From assembly GCF_001039355.2 (NCBI RefSeq), contig NW_019776124.1, positions 126,001 to 190,000 of the forward strand: a stretch of DNA of 64,000 nt, in the 5' to 3' direction. Each line of letters begins with the position of its first letter. The first letter of the stretch is position 1. A program made the translations under genes and the position numbers. The notes beneath the pieces were generated by a model. It saw only the letters and a list, made by a program, of their open reading frames with translations. It had not been told where the DNA came from and searched no databases. Positions 25,001 to 37,904 of the stretch are shown one piece after another. Source of the stretch: Lingula anatina (Eukaryota > Brachiopoda > Lingulata > Lingulida > Lingulidae).

Positions 25001-28000
25001 CACATAGATCGGCTTGACAAACGGCTTGTGTGCCTCGGATTCTAGGTCTAAGTTTAAATCATGGAAGTTAACTGCTGTTTTGTTCGTAGAGACAGTGATA
25101 GTTAGACCATGCTGCGCTTCCACTGGAAGATTTAGATAAAATGATGATGTTATTAAGGTTATTTAGGTTATATTAAGGTTATTATTATCAAGGTTATTAA
25201 GCTTATCAAGGTTATTATTCAGGTTATTATTATCAAGATTATTATTAAGGTTATTAAGGTTAACAAGGTAATCAAAGTTATCAAGTCAACCTTGGACATA
25301 ATAAGAGAAGGCCTTTCGTCATTATGTCCAAGAGTCAACTTTATTCGCGTGAATTTTTTCGCCCGTTCCAAGTTAATCATAAGTAGATCTTCCTATATAG
25401 AGGGATAGGAATTCACAACGTCGAACCAAATGAACTTTAATGCTTTTTTGTTCTGAAGGTAATATATATTAGTATAAAATTTTTTTAAAAGGATGCTGAA
25501 AAGATTTAACTTTTTACATTTTTAGATCCAGGCAATAAAGAATACAGAGTCACTTTAGAGCAATATAAATCAACCAAAGAAGCCTGCGACTATGAGCCAG
25601 AGATAACTCCTGCAGCAGAGCTTAGCGTCTACGAAATGCTATGCCGTGGTGATATTTTACAGGTTGAACGCCCAGAAACCTTTCGTATTTAAAGTACTGT
25701 CATACCTAGCGTATAGCACTTATGTTTGAAAATATTGCCCATACGCAGATAAACGCAATGGGTTCTTTAAAATTACGTCGTATACATGTACGTCTCGAGT
25801 ACGCAGGCAAACGTTCGCATACCCGTAAGGAGGCAAAGTGTTTCAAAAATGTTCAAAAACAATTTCATACGCTGCTTAAATCTGCATTTTAATACGTTGG
25901 AGACTGTGTGATTTCATACGCTCTAAGTTGTACGCATAATCGACGTCACACACGCGATACTCATACAGTGTGTACTTGCGTATCTCTCTGCGCTAGGTGT
26001 GACAAAGCTTGTAGGCCTACTTGTATGAAACATCAAACAGAGCTGTACCAGTACTGTAGATTAACGGGCCTTTTAATATCAAATATTTAATTAAAGTTAT
26101 TGTCGAAAATGGACCGGCAGTATCACCCATACAAATATTTGAACATATGCACATGTATATAGGACATTCTTATACAAATATCTATATTAAGACTAGCTTA
26201 AATTTGCTGCTTTTCTTTCCAACTACTACTGGGAGTACAGGTTAAGGTGAAACTTTCATGTCTAATAATCGAATTACTGTTTTGCAGGAGAAAGCAGTGG
26301 AAAAGGCCCTTAATTGTAGATATAAAGAGACAAATATACCGATCAAAGTCGCCAAGGAGGAAATATTGTACCGTGACCCCCGCGTCAGCATATTTTATGA
26401 TGTCATATCCAACAGCGAAGCTCAACTTCTTGTTGACATGGCGTCTTCAAAGGTGAGCAATTTTCTGACAGAAGCACAAAATACATTTTCATGTCATCAC
26501 GTTTCCTATGAATACCAATAAAGGGGTTTGTAATTTTTTCAGGAAATTTGCGATATTTTGATATCAGAATCGTTATCGTGGCCTCCCCGTACATGTAGGT
26601 ATACATGTGTCTATCGCAAGTAACCAATATGATATTTTAGCTTATTTCCACTTGTACCAGTACCTTTAAGTTAAGTAAAAAGGGACGAATTTTCGGTAAA
26701 GGGTATAAAAAATCAGTTTGTCGGCCTTTGTATGGCAACGTCAAAAATGTGTCCCAACAAATAATTTATCACAATGGATCATCTTCCAGATGCATCAGGC
26801 TTACATTGGACAGTCCAAGATGTCTGCGATGAGAATAAGCCAAGTGTATGTAATATTTTTTATGTCACTATTAATCCCCACAACTGAGACACCATTCTGT
26901 TGAAAGCATGCTACATGTATTAAAGGCACTTCGGAATTTTAGTCAGAGAAGTATTGTACTGTCACGATCCGATCATATTTAACCATTGAGAAACACTAGT
27001 GCTATATACACATTTTTCTTGATTGCTTATTTTGCATAGTCAATGAACTGTATTGAATTATGATTTCGTAATTTTTGAAGGTTGCGGAAGCAATCACTAC
27101 AGTGTTTATTGAAATTAACACTATAGTAATTGCTTCAATGTTAATTGTTTCGTAGAGGTTGGTTGGGAGACGAAGCGGCTGATGTGAAACAAATAAGTCA
27201 GAGAATTGCACAAATCACAGGCTTGGAAACGACAATGAAGAGCGACATGTCAAATGCAGAAAAATTCCAGGTTAAAATGACATAATGTACATATGGTATT
27301 GTAATACAAAATGCTCACACTTGCATATAGTAAGAAGATCGATAGATAAAAAATAGATATTAATTAAATGAAAATTAAAAATAGTAAGAATTTATATTTA
27401 AAATTTTAATTTGAGAGAAACACTTTGCCGCATTACACATTTAGCATGTTCACATTTTCGGAAAAATTACTCCCGCCGGCCGAGTTTTAAGGTAAAAAAC
27501 ATGAAAATATCACAATATGGTTTTATTTAAGAATACGGTCTTTGATACATTATGGAACTTGCAAGAATATTTTCCTGTAACTTTTCATTTAGCAGGAATT
27601 GTCCCTTTGAGGACGCAACTGCTGTCTTGGTGTTCGCTTATTCGGTTCGTTGGCGCAAGAAAAGGCCTGACTGATTGCACAACCTGTCCAAATAAATGGA
27701 GGTTTAAGTTCCCGGCTTGTCAAGAAAAAAAAAATCAATATCCCGACGTCTAAATTGCGTTAGTTGTGCCTTTTGTCTGCACCGCTACATTTAACACCTT
27801 TACCGTCGCAACAGTTGTGCTCATTGCCTGCTCACAATCCTAAAGCGTTTTGGAAATATTTTAAGTCTTTCAAATAGTTGTTCTAGTTGTGTGCCGCATT
27901 TGTATTTATTGAAGCATTCATTCTGCTAGAGTCTTTGTCTAATCGTTGATCTGTATCATCGTGAGAAACAACAAAAGTAAACGATGTTACAGGTCCATTT

Positions 28001-29134
28001 TCAGCAGATCCAGTATTGGTGCATATGTTAATCTGTTCTCATATCGAGAGCAATGATAACTCTAGCAATCCTTGCCTTAAAGATAAAAAATAATAATTAA
28101 CAATGATCTCAACCACACTGACACTGTCTATTGCAGGTCGTAAGCTATGGCGTAGGAGGTATGTATAAGCCACATTATGATGCTTTCGGAGTCCACTACG
28201 ACGCTTCCGAGGGTCCAGAATACCTCCGGGACTCCGGGGATAGAGTTGGGACATGGATGTTTTACGTAAGTTTCACTTGGAGAACTCTAAGACTTCGGTA
28301 ATAAACTTCAAGAGTTGGCGAGAAATCGATTACAGGTCAAACAGTATATGATATCTGTAGTTTGTGCGTTCACTGGTTGGTCCAAATATTAGCATTAATA
28401 TTAAAACATTATACTTGAATTCTATTTTAATATGATATACATATATATATGATATATGTAACTTTAATAGCGTAACTTTATATATTTGTAGCTCACCGAT
28501 GTTGAAGCGGGGGGAGCCACCGTATTTCCCGCTATTAAAGTTACAGTGCCGCCGGTCAAGGTATTAGTACCAATGTTTCAAGCTCTATCTTTGCAGTAGA
28601 TTAAAGACCACTGATAAAAGAAATTGAAATCCCTACACGATATTTTCTTTTAGAAGAACCGTCATTTGTATGCAACTAGCTTTTATTCCGTTTCATAGAA
28701 CGCCGCTGTGTTTTGGTACAATCTGAAGAGAGACGGTAGAAGGGACACGTACACGATCCACGCTGGCTGCCCGGTCTTACTGGGACAAAAACTGGGTGAG
28801 TCGATAGACTTTTTTTACCATATAATAGGTGGTCAGACAGGCTTTGACACAAGGACTCATAGCCTATCAGTATATATGTGCTTTCTTTGAAAACGAGAAG
28901 AAAGTGCTGTTACCTTTTCTTTTTTTCGCAGCACTAATTTTCACAACACGATTTTACAACGATCCTGTTTTGTGCAGTATACATGTATTTATAGATTTAC
29001 ATCTATAAAACAGATCATATGCCATCTGTTTTTTATCATTTGATTATTTTCCAGTTGCCAATAAATGGATACGGGAGAGGGGACAGATTTTTCACAGGAG
29101 GTGCGGGCTTGATCGAAATTCACCCGACGATTGA
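22043..29134 (+). CDS. Prolyl 4-hydroxylase alpha subunit-like, gene B
   Basis: This is the second complete P4HA-like paralogue, predicted at about 525 aa. Exons: 22043-22239, 22414-22565, 23091-23419, 23703-23754, 25526-25662, 26288-26452, 26790-26845, 27156-27270, 28137-28265, 28492-28560, 28699-28795, 29055-29134. Splice phases all agree. Exons 4, 6, 9, 10, 11 and 12 have exactly the gene A lengths. The start ATG precedes a Cys-rich signal peptide ending near residue 27, followed by QVYTS as in gene A (EVYTS). NPLGAYHTIKKF is the N-terminal domain and RDLEGAASALVRLQ begins the peptide-binding domain. YEMLCRGD leads to the catalytic domain, with H414-x-D416, H488 and K498 all present. The Trp after GQK in gene A is Leu here. 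Poly(A) signals AATAAATAAA lie at 29611-29620. The product should be an active ER hydroxylase subunit, but substrate specificity cannot be read from the sequence. Confidence 0.9.
25145..25350. repeat. Degenerate TATCAAGGTTAT tandem array plus hairpin (gene B intron 4)
   Basis: About 12 imperfect units of (TAT)(CA)AGGTTAT run to about 25285. They are followed by a hairpin whose arms are CTTGGACATAAT and ATTATGTCCAAG around an 18-base loop. Confidence 0.6.
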
Positions 29135-29620
29135 GAAATCATTTTTGCAAACGCAATACATTATGATGTGAAAAACGCCGATGATTGTATGATGTGTAGA
29201 AGTCCATTGACGTGTAGATCTAGTATATCAAAGTGTCGCCCTCTACAGTACATGCAGGGTCCCTCAATGTGTACCGGTACAGTTGGACCACTAAACTATA
29301 CCGCTGTATGAGGTGTGGCATAGAAAGCGTCGGGTAGTGCATACCGTACGTGTGTCTCGATCCCGTGAGTTTTGGCCCAACTGCATTAGGAACTGAGCCT
29401 TTTCATCCTTCTGACGTAAAGATTTTTATCTTTGCTCGTATCAGCCAAAATCAGGTCCATGGCCGCCAATTTATGCTATGGCAGGTTACAAGAAAGCTGC
29501 TTGTTTTGAATTATATATTGAAAAGTAATTGGTGTCTTGATGCAGTTATTGCCTGGGTCACTTCAATCGGCCATTCTTTGCTATAAATATGCGCACTTGT
29601 GACATTTCTGAATAAATAAA

Positions 29621-31118
29621 ACCGAGTAAATTAATTTTATTCATTCTTTTTTTAAATTTTAAGATGCACAATTGAATCTTCCAAGAATGATATACGAGCA
29701 ACAAGATCTTCAAATTATTCTTTGCGAAACAACAGTAAAATTGATTCATCTGCATTAGATTTGTCAGCATTGTTTTTTTTTTTTTTTTTTTTTTGTTACT
29801 TCTTTATTTATTTCTAATGTATTAGACTACAGTTATAGAAAGATGGGTTCAGTATCTAAACCCTATTCAGATTCAGATTAACCTGTACTAGTTTGGAAAT
29901 TTCCTAAATCTACAATTTCTATGTCTACTTATCCTGAAAATCTACTAATTTGGCCCAGTTCTGACCTTAAAACTATAAACCCCCTCAAATTTAAGTAAAT
30001 GACATCGATAGTTCCTTCTGTAATAATCAGGAAGATCTTATAAAATTTTAAAAATGGGTTGAAACATCGAATGCAAGTGCAGGGACCAGTGGAGTAATGA
30101 TTCGAGAGTAGCAGAAAATTGCTTATTATCCTCGAAGAAAGGCCATTGCCGCCGGTAAATCTCGTATATAGTACCTTTAACATAAACAAAGTGAAAGTAT
30201 CAGCCTGAATTTCAGAGTAGACTGGAAACACACTTCTGTACTAACAGCATGCCACCAGATACTGGAAACATGAGACAGAGACATGTGCATAGTCAAGAGG
30301 CGAGTTTCCAGCAATTTAGGGTGGTTTTGATCTAATATGATAGCAATTTTACTAATTTGGCCTGATTGATTAATGACTTGCTCTGTTAAGAATGAGACAA
30401 GGCGATACAATCATCGCGATAGTAAACATGAGAACAGATGGAACTGTTTTTGAAAAAAACAAACTCTACCAAGGTGCCAAGTGGAATGTAGGTTGGGTAT
30501 TGAGGGATTCGGTAGTACGTGTAATATCTATAGCTTAAAGTGATAATAACTCTTCGTTTGGGCCAAAAAATGAATTTTCCTGGAGTAAACAACAATTTTC
30601 CCATACTTACCAATGGTTAATGAATCCATTTTTACATTCAAAGTTAGTCCCTGGTTTTTTTCTAAAAAGTTTGGTTTTTTGTTAAAATCTCTTAAGAGAT
30701 TTTAACAGAGTATAGCCATCAATGGAGGTCACGTGGTCTAAAGACAAGCTCAGATATCAGAATAATAGCTATAACTGCCGTTTTTGTGGTAAAACAGAAT
30801 ATATTATATTTCTATGAGTTATTCACAAATGTTTTTATTGTGAAATATAGATCTCATACGAAGAGTTATTATCCCTTTAAGCACGTCTGCATACATCATA
30901 TGTCAAAGGGAATACAGTTATTTTAGCTTAAAAGGTATCAAATCCTGTATATATGCTTATTTTCGTGAGAATGGTTTGAGCCACAACCCCTCAACTAAAA
31001 TGAACCCTACCTGTTGATATTTACATAACAATCAGTCGCTCACCGCAGTACGAGTTGTCTTCCAGATTAGTCACTTGGCAGTTGGACATCGTAAAGTGAA
31101 GACGCAGGATATGCACGG
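29621..31118. other. Intergenic stretch after gene B
   Basis: No gene is recognised. It contains a poly-T run at about 29774-29794 and a perfect 26-bp palindrome at 30681-30706 (GTTAAAATCTCTT and its inverse, with no spacer). Confidence 0.4.
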
Positions 31119-31139
31119 CAAAATTGCGAGTTCAAGGTT

Positions 31140-32126
31140 TTATTAGGCGTACAAGAAAATATATCTAGTAAGTATCATTATAAGTACATTTATCTTTGTA
31201 ATAAAACACTAGAAACGCGTACGTTTAGTCAAATGTATATAACACATGTCTTTGTTATGTTATGTATTAGAATGCATGCAGAAAAATCAGTGCACGCAGC
31301 AGAACGTTGAATTACATCTAAATTTATTTGAAATCTTTTGGCATTGTGAGCTTTCTGTCTTTTTGAAAAAATGTTTTGGTCCTAGATAATTGAATGAGAA
31401 TTAATGTGGGTAGCATGATGGCAATGAATATGACGACTAAAGATTATAGTGTTCTTTAACACTGAGTTTTGATACGTGTTCCCCATTTACTTGTAAAGGC
31501 GTATTTATTTGGAGTTATTTAATACTTTTAAATGTTTCTTTTAGATGAATGGCGTGAGACGTAAGCCGTTTTCTGCTGTGGATGGAGAAGCCTTCAAAAT
31601 TTTTTTCAGGTAAGTACTCGTTATGTATTTCAACACAAGCGCGCCCACACGGTTTCTCAATGCGTTAAGTTGAATGCTAATTTAAAAAAGCATATTATTA
31701 TACATGAAGGTTCACACTGTATTTAAGGTGCCTCAACTTTTCCATAGATTACAACGCTAACTATATCAAGACATATATATACATGTACATATCCCTACAT
31801 ATCCGATATTAATCAAATGCAATTGTTAGTGCAATAGCTAGACTACCATTCTGTGGATGCATTATTTTCATACAATTATCTTAAGGCAATCTCAAGCCAA
31901 GCTTTTTTCTGAAACTTTCAGAAATGTCAACAAAGATGTAAGGAATTTCAATTATAAGTATGAATCTTATGTACCTATCATACGCAAGTATCGATACTAA
32001 ATATTTCTTCATATTTCAGATGCACCACATTTTCCGATTAACTGCAATAAACGGAACCTGCAAGTTACCCAGCCTTTTGTTCGGATTCCGGAACCCGACA
32101 CCATTATTATCTTAAAATCGAATAAA
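31140..32126 (+). ncRNA. Candidate three-exon transcript with a 28-codon frame
   Basis: Splice-site pattern only. A first exon ends at 31167 before GTAAGTAT. The second exon is 31545-31609, between TTTCTTTTAG and GTAAGTAC. The third starts at 32020 after ATATTTCAG and reaches AATAAA at 32121-32126. Joined, exon 2 opens with ATG preceded by an in-frame TAG in exon 1, and encodes MNGVRRKPFSAVDGEAFKIF plus eight more residues to a TAA at 32039-32041. The frame matches no family I know. It could be a long noncoding RNA, a micropeptide gene, or chance splice sites. The start at 31140 is nominal because the true 5' end is unknown. The same structure is repeated at +2055. Confidence 0.3.
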
Positions 32127-33035
32127 CTCATTTACAATGTCTTTGGTTTTTCATTTTGATATGAAGTAGTTAAAACGGTAATGATAATAAGGGGAATGAT
32201 TGATCTGTTAGCCATGTAACAAGTTGTCAAGCGCTCTCAAAATTTTCTGTAAAGTTTAATATATCAATATTGCTCTTGTTTTTTGTTTGCGTTATCTTAT
32301 TTGATTAATTCGAAATCGTTTTTACATTTTGTTAATGTGCCTTAAATTAAGTTATGTGACCAAGTAAATCAATCTTAATAGGCATTCATTTTTCAAGCCA
32401 CAAAAAGAATGTATTTAAATTGTTTTCGAAATACCTGTTAGAATAATTTGTGGTTACAATGGTACTTTGCTAAATTTGTTTCTATTTCTATTGATATTTA
32501 TTGATATCTTACTGAAATTTGCTGGGGAAGGTATGATATTGATCACAAATTTTCAAACCCCTCTTCTCGTGAACGTTTCGTTTAATAAAAATATCATGTA
32601 AAGATGATTTTTAATTTTCCCACTTCCATCACCTGGTCATAAAAATATACTTAATAATCCAAGTAATTATTTGTTTGATTACAAATCTTGGCATAGTAGA
32701 GTTTCGTGTACTATTCATATGTGTTAATAAAATGTTGACATCCCCTGCCCTGCAAAACCTTGCTGGCATACTTGTTTATTTTGAATTTGCCAAATTCTCT
32801 TTGAGGAAATTTGGTCTTACTTTGCTGCTCGAGTTTCTCAATTTTTCATTTTGGCATAGACCCTTGTTTTTGGTTTCGTCTGCCCTAAAAAACATCAATA
32901 CCTTTGTACTTCATGTAGATTAAAATTATCTATAAAGAAACTCTCGGAAATGGAATGAAATGCTTTAGTTTTAACTTTCAATGAATTAGTGCACAGTTTT
33001 TATATTCTTTTGACTTTTACTTTTCACTCTCAAAA

Positions 33036-33172
33036 TAAAATAGACTCGCACCACCTGTCACCCCTCAAATGAAATGGACTCGCCCCACCTGTCACCCCTC
33101 AAATGAAATGGACTCGCCCCACCTGTCACCCCTCAAATGAAATGGACTCGCCCCACCTGTCACCCCTCAAAT
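33036..33172. repeat. 34-bp minisatellite, truncated copy
   Basis: Four units of GGACTCGCCCCACCTGTCAC plus CCCTCAAATGAAAT, ending at the N. The second array at 35091-35388 has about nine units with point variants. Confidence 0.9.
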
Positions 33173-33173
33173 N
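33173..33173. other. Single-N assembly join
   Basis: An N inside the minisatellite, immediately followed by a restart of sequence already seen at 31119. Confidence 0.9.
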
Positions 33174-35227
33174 CAAAATTGCGAGTTCAAGGTTTTATTA
33201 GGCGTACAAGAAAATATATCTAGTAAGTATCATTATAAGTACATTTATCTTTGTAATAAAACACTAGAAACGCGTACGTTTAGTCAAATGTATATAACAC
33301 ATGTCTTTGTTATGTTATGTATTAGAATGCATGCAGAAAAATCAGTGCACGCAGCAGAACGTTGAATTACATCTAAATTTATTTGAAATCTTTTGGCATT
33401 GTGAGCTTTCTGTCTTTTTGAAAAAATGTTTTGGTCCTAGATAATTGAATGAGAATTAATGTGGGTAGCATGATGGCAATGAATATGACGACTAAAGATT
33501 ATAGTGTTCTTTAACACTGAGTTTTGATACGTGTTCCCCATTTACTTGTAAAGGCGTATTTATTTGGAGTTATTTAATACTTTTAAATGTTTCTTTTAGA
33601 TGAATGGCGTGAGACGTAAGCCGTTTTCTGCTGTGGATGGAGAAGCCTTCAAAATTTTTTTCAGGTAAGTACTCGTTATGTATTTCAACACAAGCGCGCC
33701 CACACGGTTTCTCAATGCGTTAAGTTGAATGCTAATTTAAAAAAGCATATTATTATACATGAAGGTTCACACTGTATTTAAGGTGCCTCAACTTTTCCAT
33801 AGATTACAACGCTAACTATATCAAGACATATATATACATGTACATATCCCTACATATCCGATATTAATCAAATGCAATTGTTAGTGCAATAGCTAGACTA
33901 CCATTCTGTGGATGCATTATTTTCATACAATTATCTTAAGGCAATCTCAAGCCAAGCTTTTTTCTGAAACTTTCAGAAATGTCAACAAAGATGTAAGGAA
34001 TTTCAATTATAAGTATGAATCTTATGTACCTATCATACGCAAGTATCGATACTAAATATTTCTTCATATTTCAGATGCACCACATTTTCCGATTAACTGC
34101 AATAAACGGAACCTGCAAGTTACCCAGCCTTTTGTTCGGATTCCGGAACCCGACACCATTATTATCTTAAAATCGAATAAACTCATTTACAATGTCTTTG
34201 GTTTTTCATTTTGATATGAAGTAGTTAAAACGGTAATGATAATAAGGGGAATGATTGATCTGTTAGCCATGTAACAAGTTGTCAAGCGCTCTCAAAATTT
34301 TCTGTAAAGTTTAATATATCAATATTGCTCTTGTTTTTTGTTTGCGTTATCTTATTTGATTAATTCGAAATCGTTTTTACATTTTGTTAATGTGCCTTAA
34401 ATTAAGTTATGTGACCAAGTAAATCAATCTTAATAGGCATTCATTTTTCAAGCCACAAAAAGAATGTATTTAAATTGTTTTCGAAATACCTGTTAGAATA
34501 ATTTGTGGTTACAATGGTACTTTGCTAAATTTGTTTCTATTTCTATTGATATTTATTGATATCTTACTGAAATTTGCTGGGGAAGGTATGATATTGATCA
34601 CAAATTTTCAAACCCCTCTTCTCGTGAACGTTTCGTTTAATAAAAATATCATGTAAAGATGATTTTTAATTTTCCCACTTCCATCACCTGGTCATAAAAA
34701 TATACTTAATAATCCAAGTAATTATTTGTTTGATTACAAATCTTGGCATAGTAGAGTTTCGTGTACTATTCATATGTGTTAATAAAATGTTGACATCCCC
34801 TGCCCTGCAAAACCTTGCTGGCATACTTGTTTATTTTGAATTTGCCAAATTCTCTTTGAGGAAATTTGGTCTTACTTTGCTGCTCGAGTTTCTCAATTTT
34901 TCATTTTGGCATAGACCCTTGTTTTTGGTTTCGTCTGCCCTAAAAAACATCAATACCTTTGTACTTCATGTAGATTAAAATTATCTATAAAGAAACTCTC
35001 GGAAATGGAATGAAATGCTTTAGTTTTAACTTTCAATGAATTAGTGCACAGTTTTTATATTCTTTTGACTTTTACTTTTCACTCTCAAAATAAAATAGAC
35101 TCGCACCACCTGTCACCCCTCAAATGAAATGGACTCGCCCCACCTGTCACCCCTCAAATGAAATGGACTCGCCCCACCTGTCACCCCTCAAATGAAATGA
35201 ACTCACCCCACCTGCCACCCCTCAAAT
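33174..35227. repeat. Second copy of the 2,055-bp direct duplication
   Basis: Repeats 31119-33172, including both splice-bounded exons of the small transcript (exon 2 at 33600-33664, exon 3 from 34075) and its AATAAA. It then continues through a longer minisatellite into unique sequence, as expected if this contig spans the repeat that ended the previous contig. Confidence 0.85.
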
Positions 35228-35388
35228 GGAATGGACTCGCCCCACCTGTCACCCCTCAAACGGAATGGACTCGCCCCACCTGCCACCCCTCAAATGAAAT
35301 GGACTCGCCCCACCTGTCACCCCTCAAATAGAATGGACTCGCCCCACCTGCCACCCCTCAAATGAAATAGACTCGCCCCACTTGTCAA
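35091..35388. repeat. 34-bp minisatellite, longer array
   Basis: About nine units of the same 34-bp repeat as 33036-33172, with variants such as CACCTGCCACC and CAAACGGAATGG. Confidence 0.9.
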
Positions 35389-36857
35389 GTCTCCACACGG
35401 ATTGGACAAAAACAAAAACCAACGCATTCTTTACTATAACATAGTTTATTTAGATTTGAATTTAAGGATTGCTAAATCAAATACATTTTAAAAGTATCAA
35501 TTGGAAACTGCTTTGTACGTGCAGTATGCATGATAATTAACCTTTGATAAATTGCATGTAAAAATAATTTAATGCACATATTTTATTCAGTAAAATTGCA
35601 ACATTTTTTATAGTAAGATGTACTCTTGAAATATAGAAAAACCCATTTTGTTGCACATACCAAGTACCTGAAAACGACCATTCAAAAGTTATACATACCA
35701 GTACATGCCAACCAGGCGAAAATTCATGAACATTAAGTAAATTAAACACACTTAATTGTGGAATACTGCTGAATTGTTGAAAAAAATTGCTCTTTCTTGC
35801 CGTTTTTGGTTTCAGAATTTCGTTCTTTCACAAGTGATGTTAGAACACCCAGAGTGTTTATACAAAGATGAAGGCAAATATTAAATAATGGAGAGGTTTG
35901 TTATAAACAGAATTGGATATTTCAAAGTATGCTATAAGATAATTTGGAAAAATCTACAGCATATCTTTATTTACCGTTTTAATTAGCTGCAATATTTTAG
36001 CACTGTTAACAAGATAGACCATGGCGAAACTGAAATGCAATACTAAATTTCTTTAATAACAATCGGCAGTTGAACAATTTATGTGAAATCTTAATGCGCA
36101 ACGTAAGTAAACAGTGATCTCAATACACGGACAGAATTTTGGCAAAAACATTTGATAATTTGCAAAGTTTTCAAGAAATCTTTTAAGTATGTTTCGAAAC
36201 AGTCCAAAGAATACAATTTGAAATAGATTAAATATGTTTTTAAAAGCCTGTGTATATAAACATCACTTTTATAACCGTCTCTGGGTCGTTTAGAAATTGA
36301 AAACTCCAAAAAGAAAAACACATTTATTCGGCTGAAATAGTTTGTCATTAGTAGGTTTACGGTTATATCATTATAAACATTTAAAATTAATAAATGCAAT
36401 TTTACAATGCCAATTAAGATAAAATATCATGTGATAGCTAATCGACTTTAAAGAACGATCCTACTAAAGAGTAGGCCGACTATATGATGAAAAAATACCT
36501 TTATCCCCAAAGTCTAATTAAACGTGTAGATAGTTTGAGGTCGCCGAAAGAGTTTTAATGGAATCAGATTCATTCGAGCTCGTTGTTTGGAACAATTAAA
36601 TATAATAATGATTCATACCTAAGGTATATGGCTTATAAATTGTATCAGTAAACTATTTTCAACTTCAAAAAATCGATTTGTTATCTTTAAATGCTTTTAA
36701 AATCACAACAAGATCACACGCCAATCCACCATAAAACTGTTCAATCGTGATAACTGTATGTACGTGTGCGCTCGTGTAATGAGTGTGTCCAGTTCCTTAA
36801 TACAGACTGAAGGCTGGGTGTGGTTCGATCAGTCACGTGCCTTCTGCAGTCAGCAAA
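35389..36857. other. AT-rich stretch, possible 3' UTR of the minus-strand candidate
   Basis: No coding exon is recognised. If the 36858-37904 gene is real, this would be its 3' UTR or flank. Minus-strand poly(A)-like AATAAA signals occur, for example opposite TTTATT near 36322 and 35946. Confidence 0.3.
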
Positions 36858-37904
36858 TTAGAGTCTAGTTCTGAAATATGAAAATAATACGTTAATAACG
36901 CATTTAATTATTCTATGATGATAACATACATGTATTAACTGAGACCAAAGAAACTTCAAATGAAGAAAAGTAGCGTTGATATTGAAAGAATTAGCACTGG
37001 AAGAGCATCAAATTTATACAGAAATTCCAATAAAAAGATATAAAATTAGAGCACAAAAGAACTATACATTTCTGAACAAATTTTAATAAATGTGATACTT
37101 GTCTCTAACACTTTGAATCGAATGGCCAGGAAAAGTCAAAAGAAAAATAAGTAAAAGTAAAAACGAACACCTTCGTTCTTCTGTTTTAGTTTCAATTTTA
37201 AAATAAAACGTAATAAGATTTTAAAATCAATCTAGTATATATCAGCTTTTAGTACAGACACTCAAAGTCTAATACTAGTAAATTTAACAAATATTGAAGA
37301 AATTTCTATAAACTACAGGAGATAGAAACTGGACAACAAACTGGGACAGTTTACATGCATGATAACGGGTTCTTTCGTATTATTCAGTGACAGCGTGCCA
37401 TCGAGTTTTTAAATATTTTAAAAGATGGTCACCATACAGCTTTACAAAATGTGAAGGACCACCGAGCTACACTGTCGACTGGCATTTAGAGGACATAACA
37501 TGGCAATTTGAACACCCACAAACGTGAACTACGCGGTACTAGAAATGTTGAAAAGGGGCCATTGTGAGAAACATTCCGGATACAAATAACACCATGGTCA
37601 TTACCGACAGAGAACAATAGAAATGCAAACAAAGTTGCTCATATAAACTACGACTTCACGTTACACATAACTTCTTTCATTACACGTCTTTGCTGCAAGA
37701 TTGAAAAAGAAGTGTTACTTACAAGACACATTTGCTTCGACGCTGTTGAAAGTTCGGCTCTTCGTCTTCCTCTGACACAGTCCAGCTGTCAAGTGACAAT
37801 AAATCCGAAAACAGCTCGCACTGTGCCCACTGACTTATTGTTATGTAAATCACAACAGGTAGGTCGCACGTGACTAGGAGAGTTGCTGCTGAGATCATTC
37901 TCAT
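36858..37904 (-). CDS. Candidate small two-exon protein, unknown function
   Basis: A weak prediction of 64 aa. Exon 1 runs from ATG at 37904 down to 37723, with the donor GTAAGTAA. Exon 2 starts at 36870 after the acceptor ATATTTCAG, and TAA (36860-36858) comes after four residues. The first 25 or so residues are hydrophobic (ISAATLLVTC, LPVVIYITI). An acidic segment follows (CELFSDLLSLDSWTVSEEDE) and then a basic QQRRSKC. I do not recognise it. It could be a secreted peptide, a first exon of something longer, or chance. The hydrophobic part may be untranslated if an acceptor near 37830 is used. Confidence 0.25.

Larger units (their letters stand above)
31119..33172. repeat. First copy of a 2,055-bp direct duplication
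   Basis: Bases from 31119 recur 2,055 bases later, from 33174, with no difference that I can find by eye until the last minisatellite unit. The copy stops at the N at 33173, inside the 34-bp minisatellite. This geometry suggests two overlapping contigs joined end to end rather than a biological duplication. Confidence 0.85.

Noticed and set aside
32675-32923. 82-codon frame, repeated at 34730-34978
   Set aside because: Its recurrence only reflects the 2,055-bp duplication. There are no coding features, and it lies downstream of a poly(A) signal.
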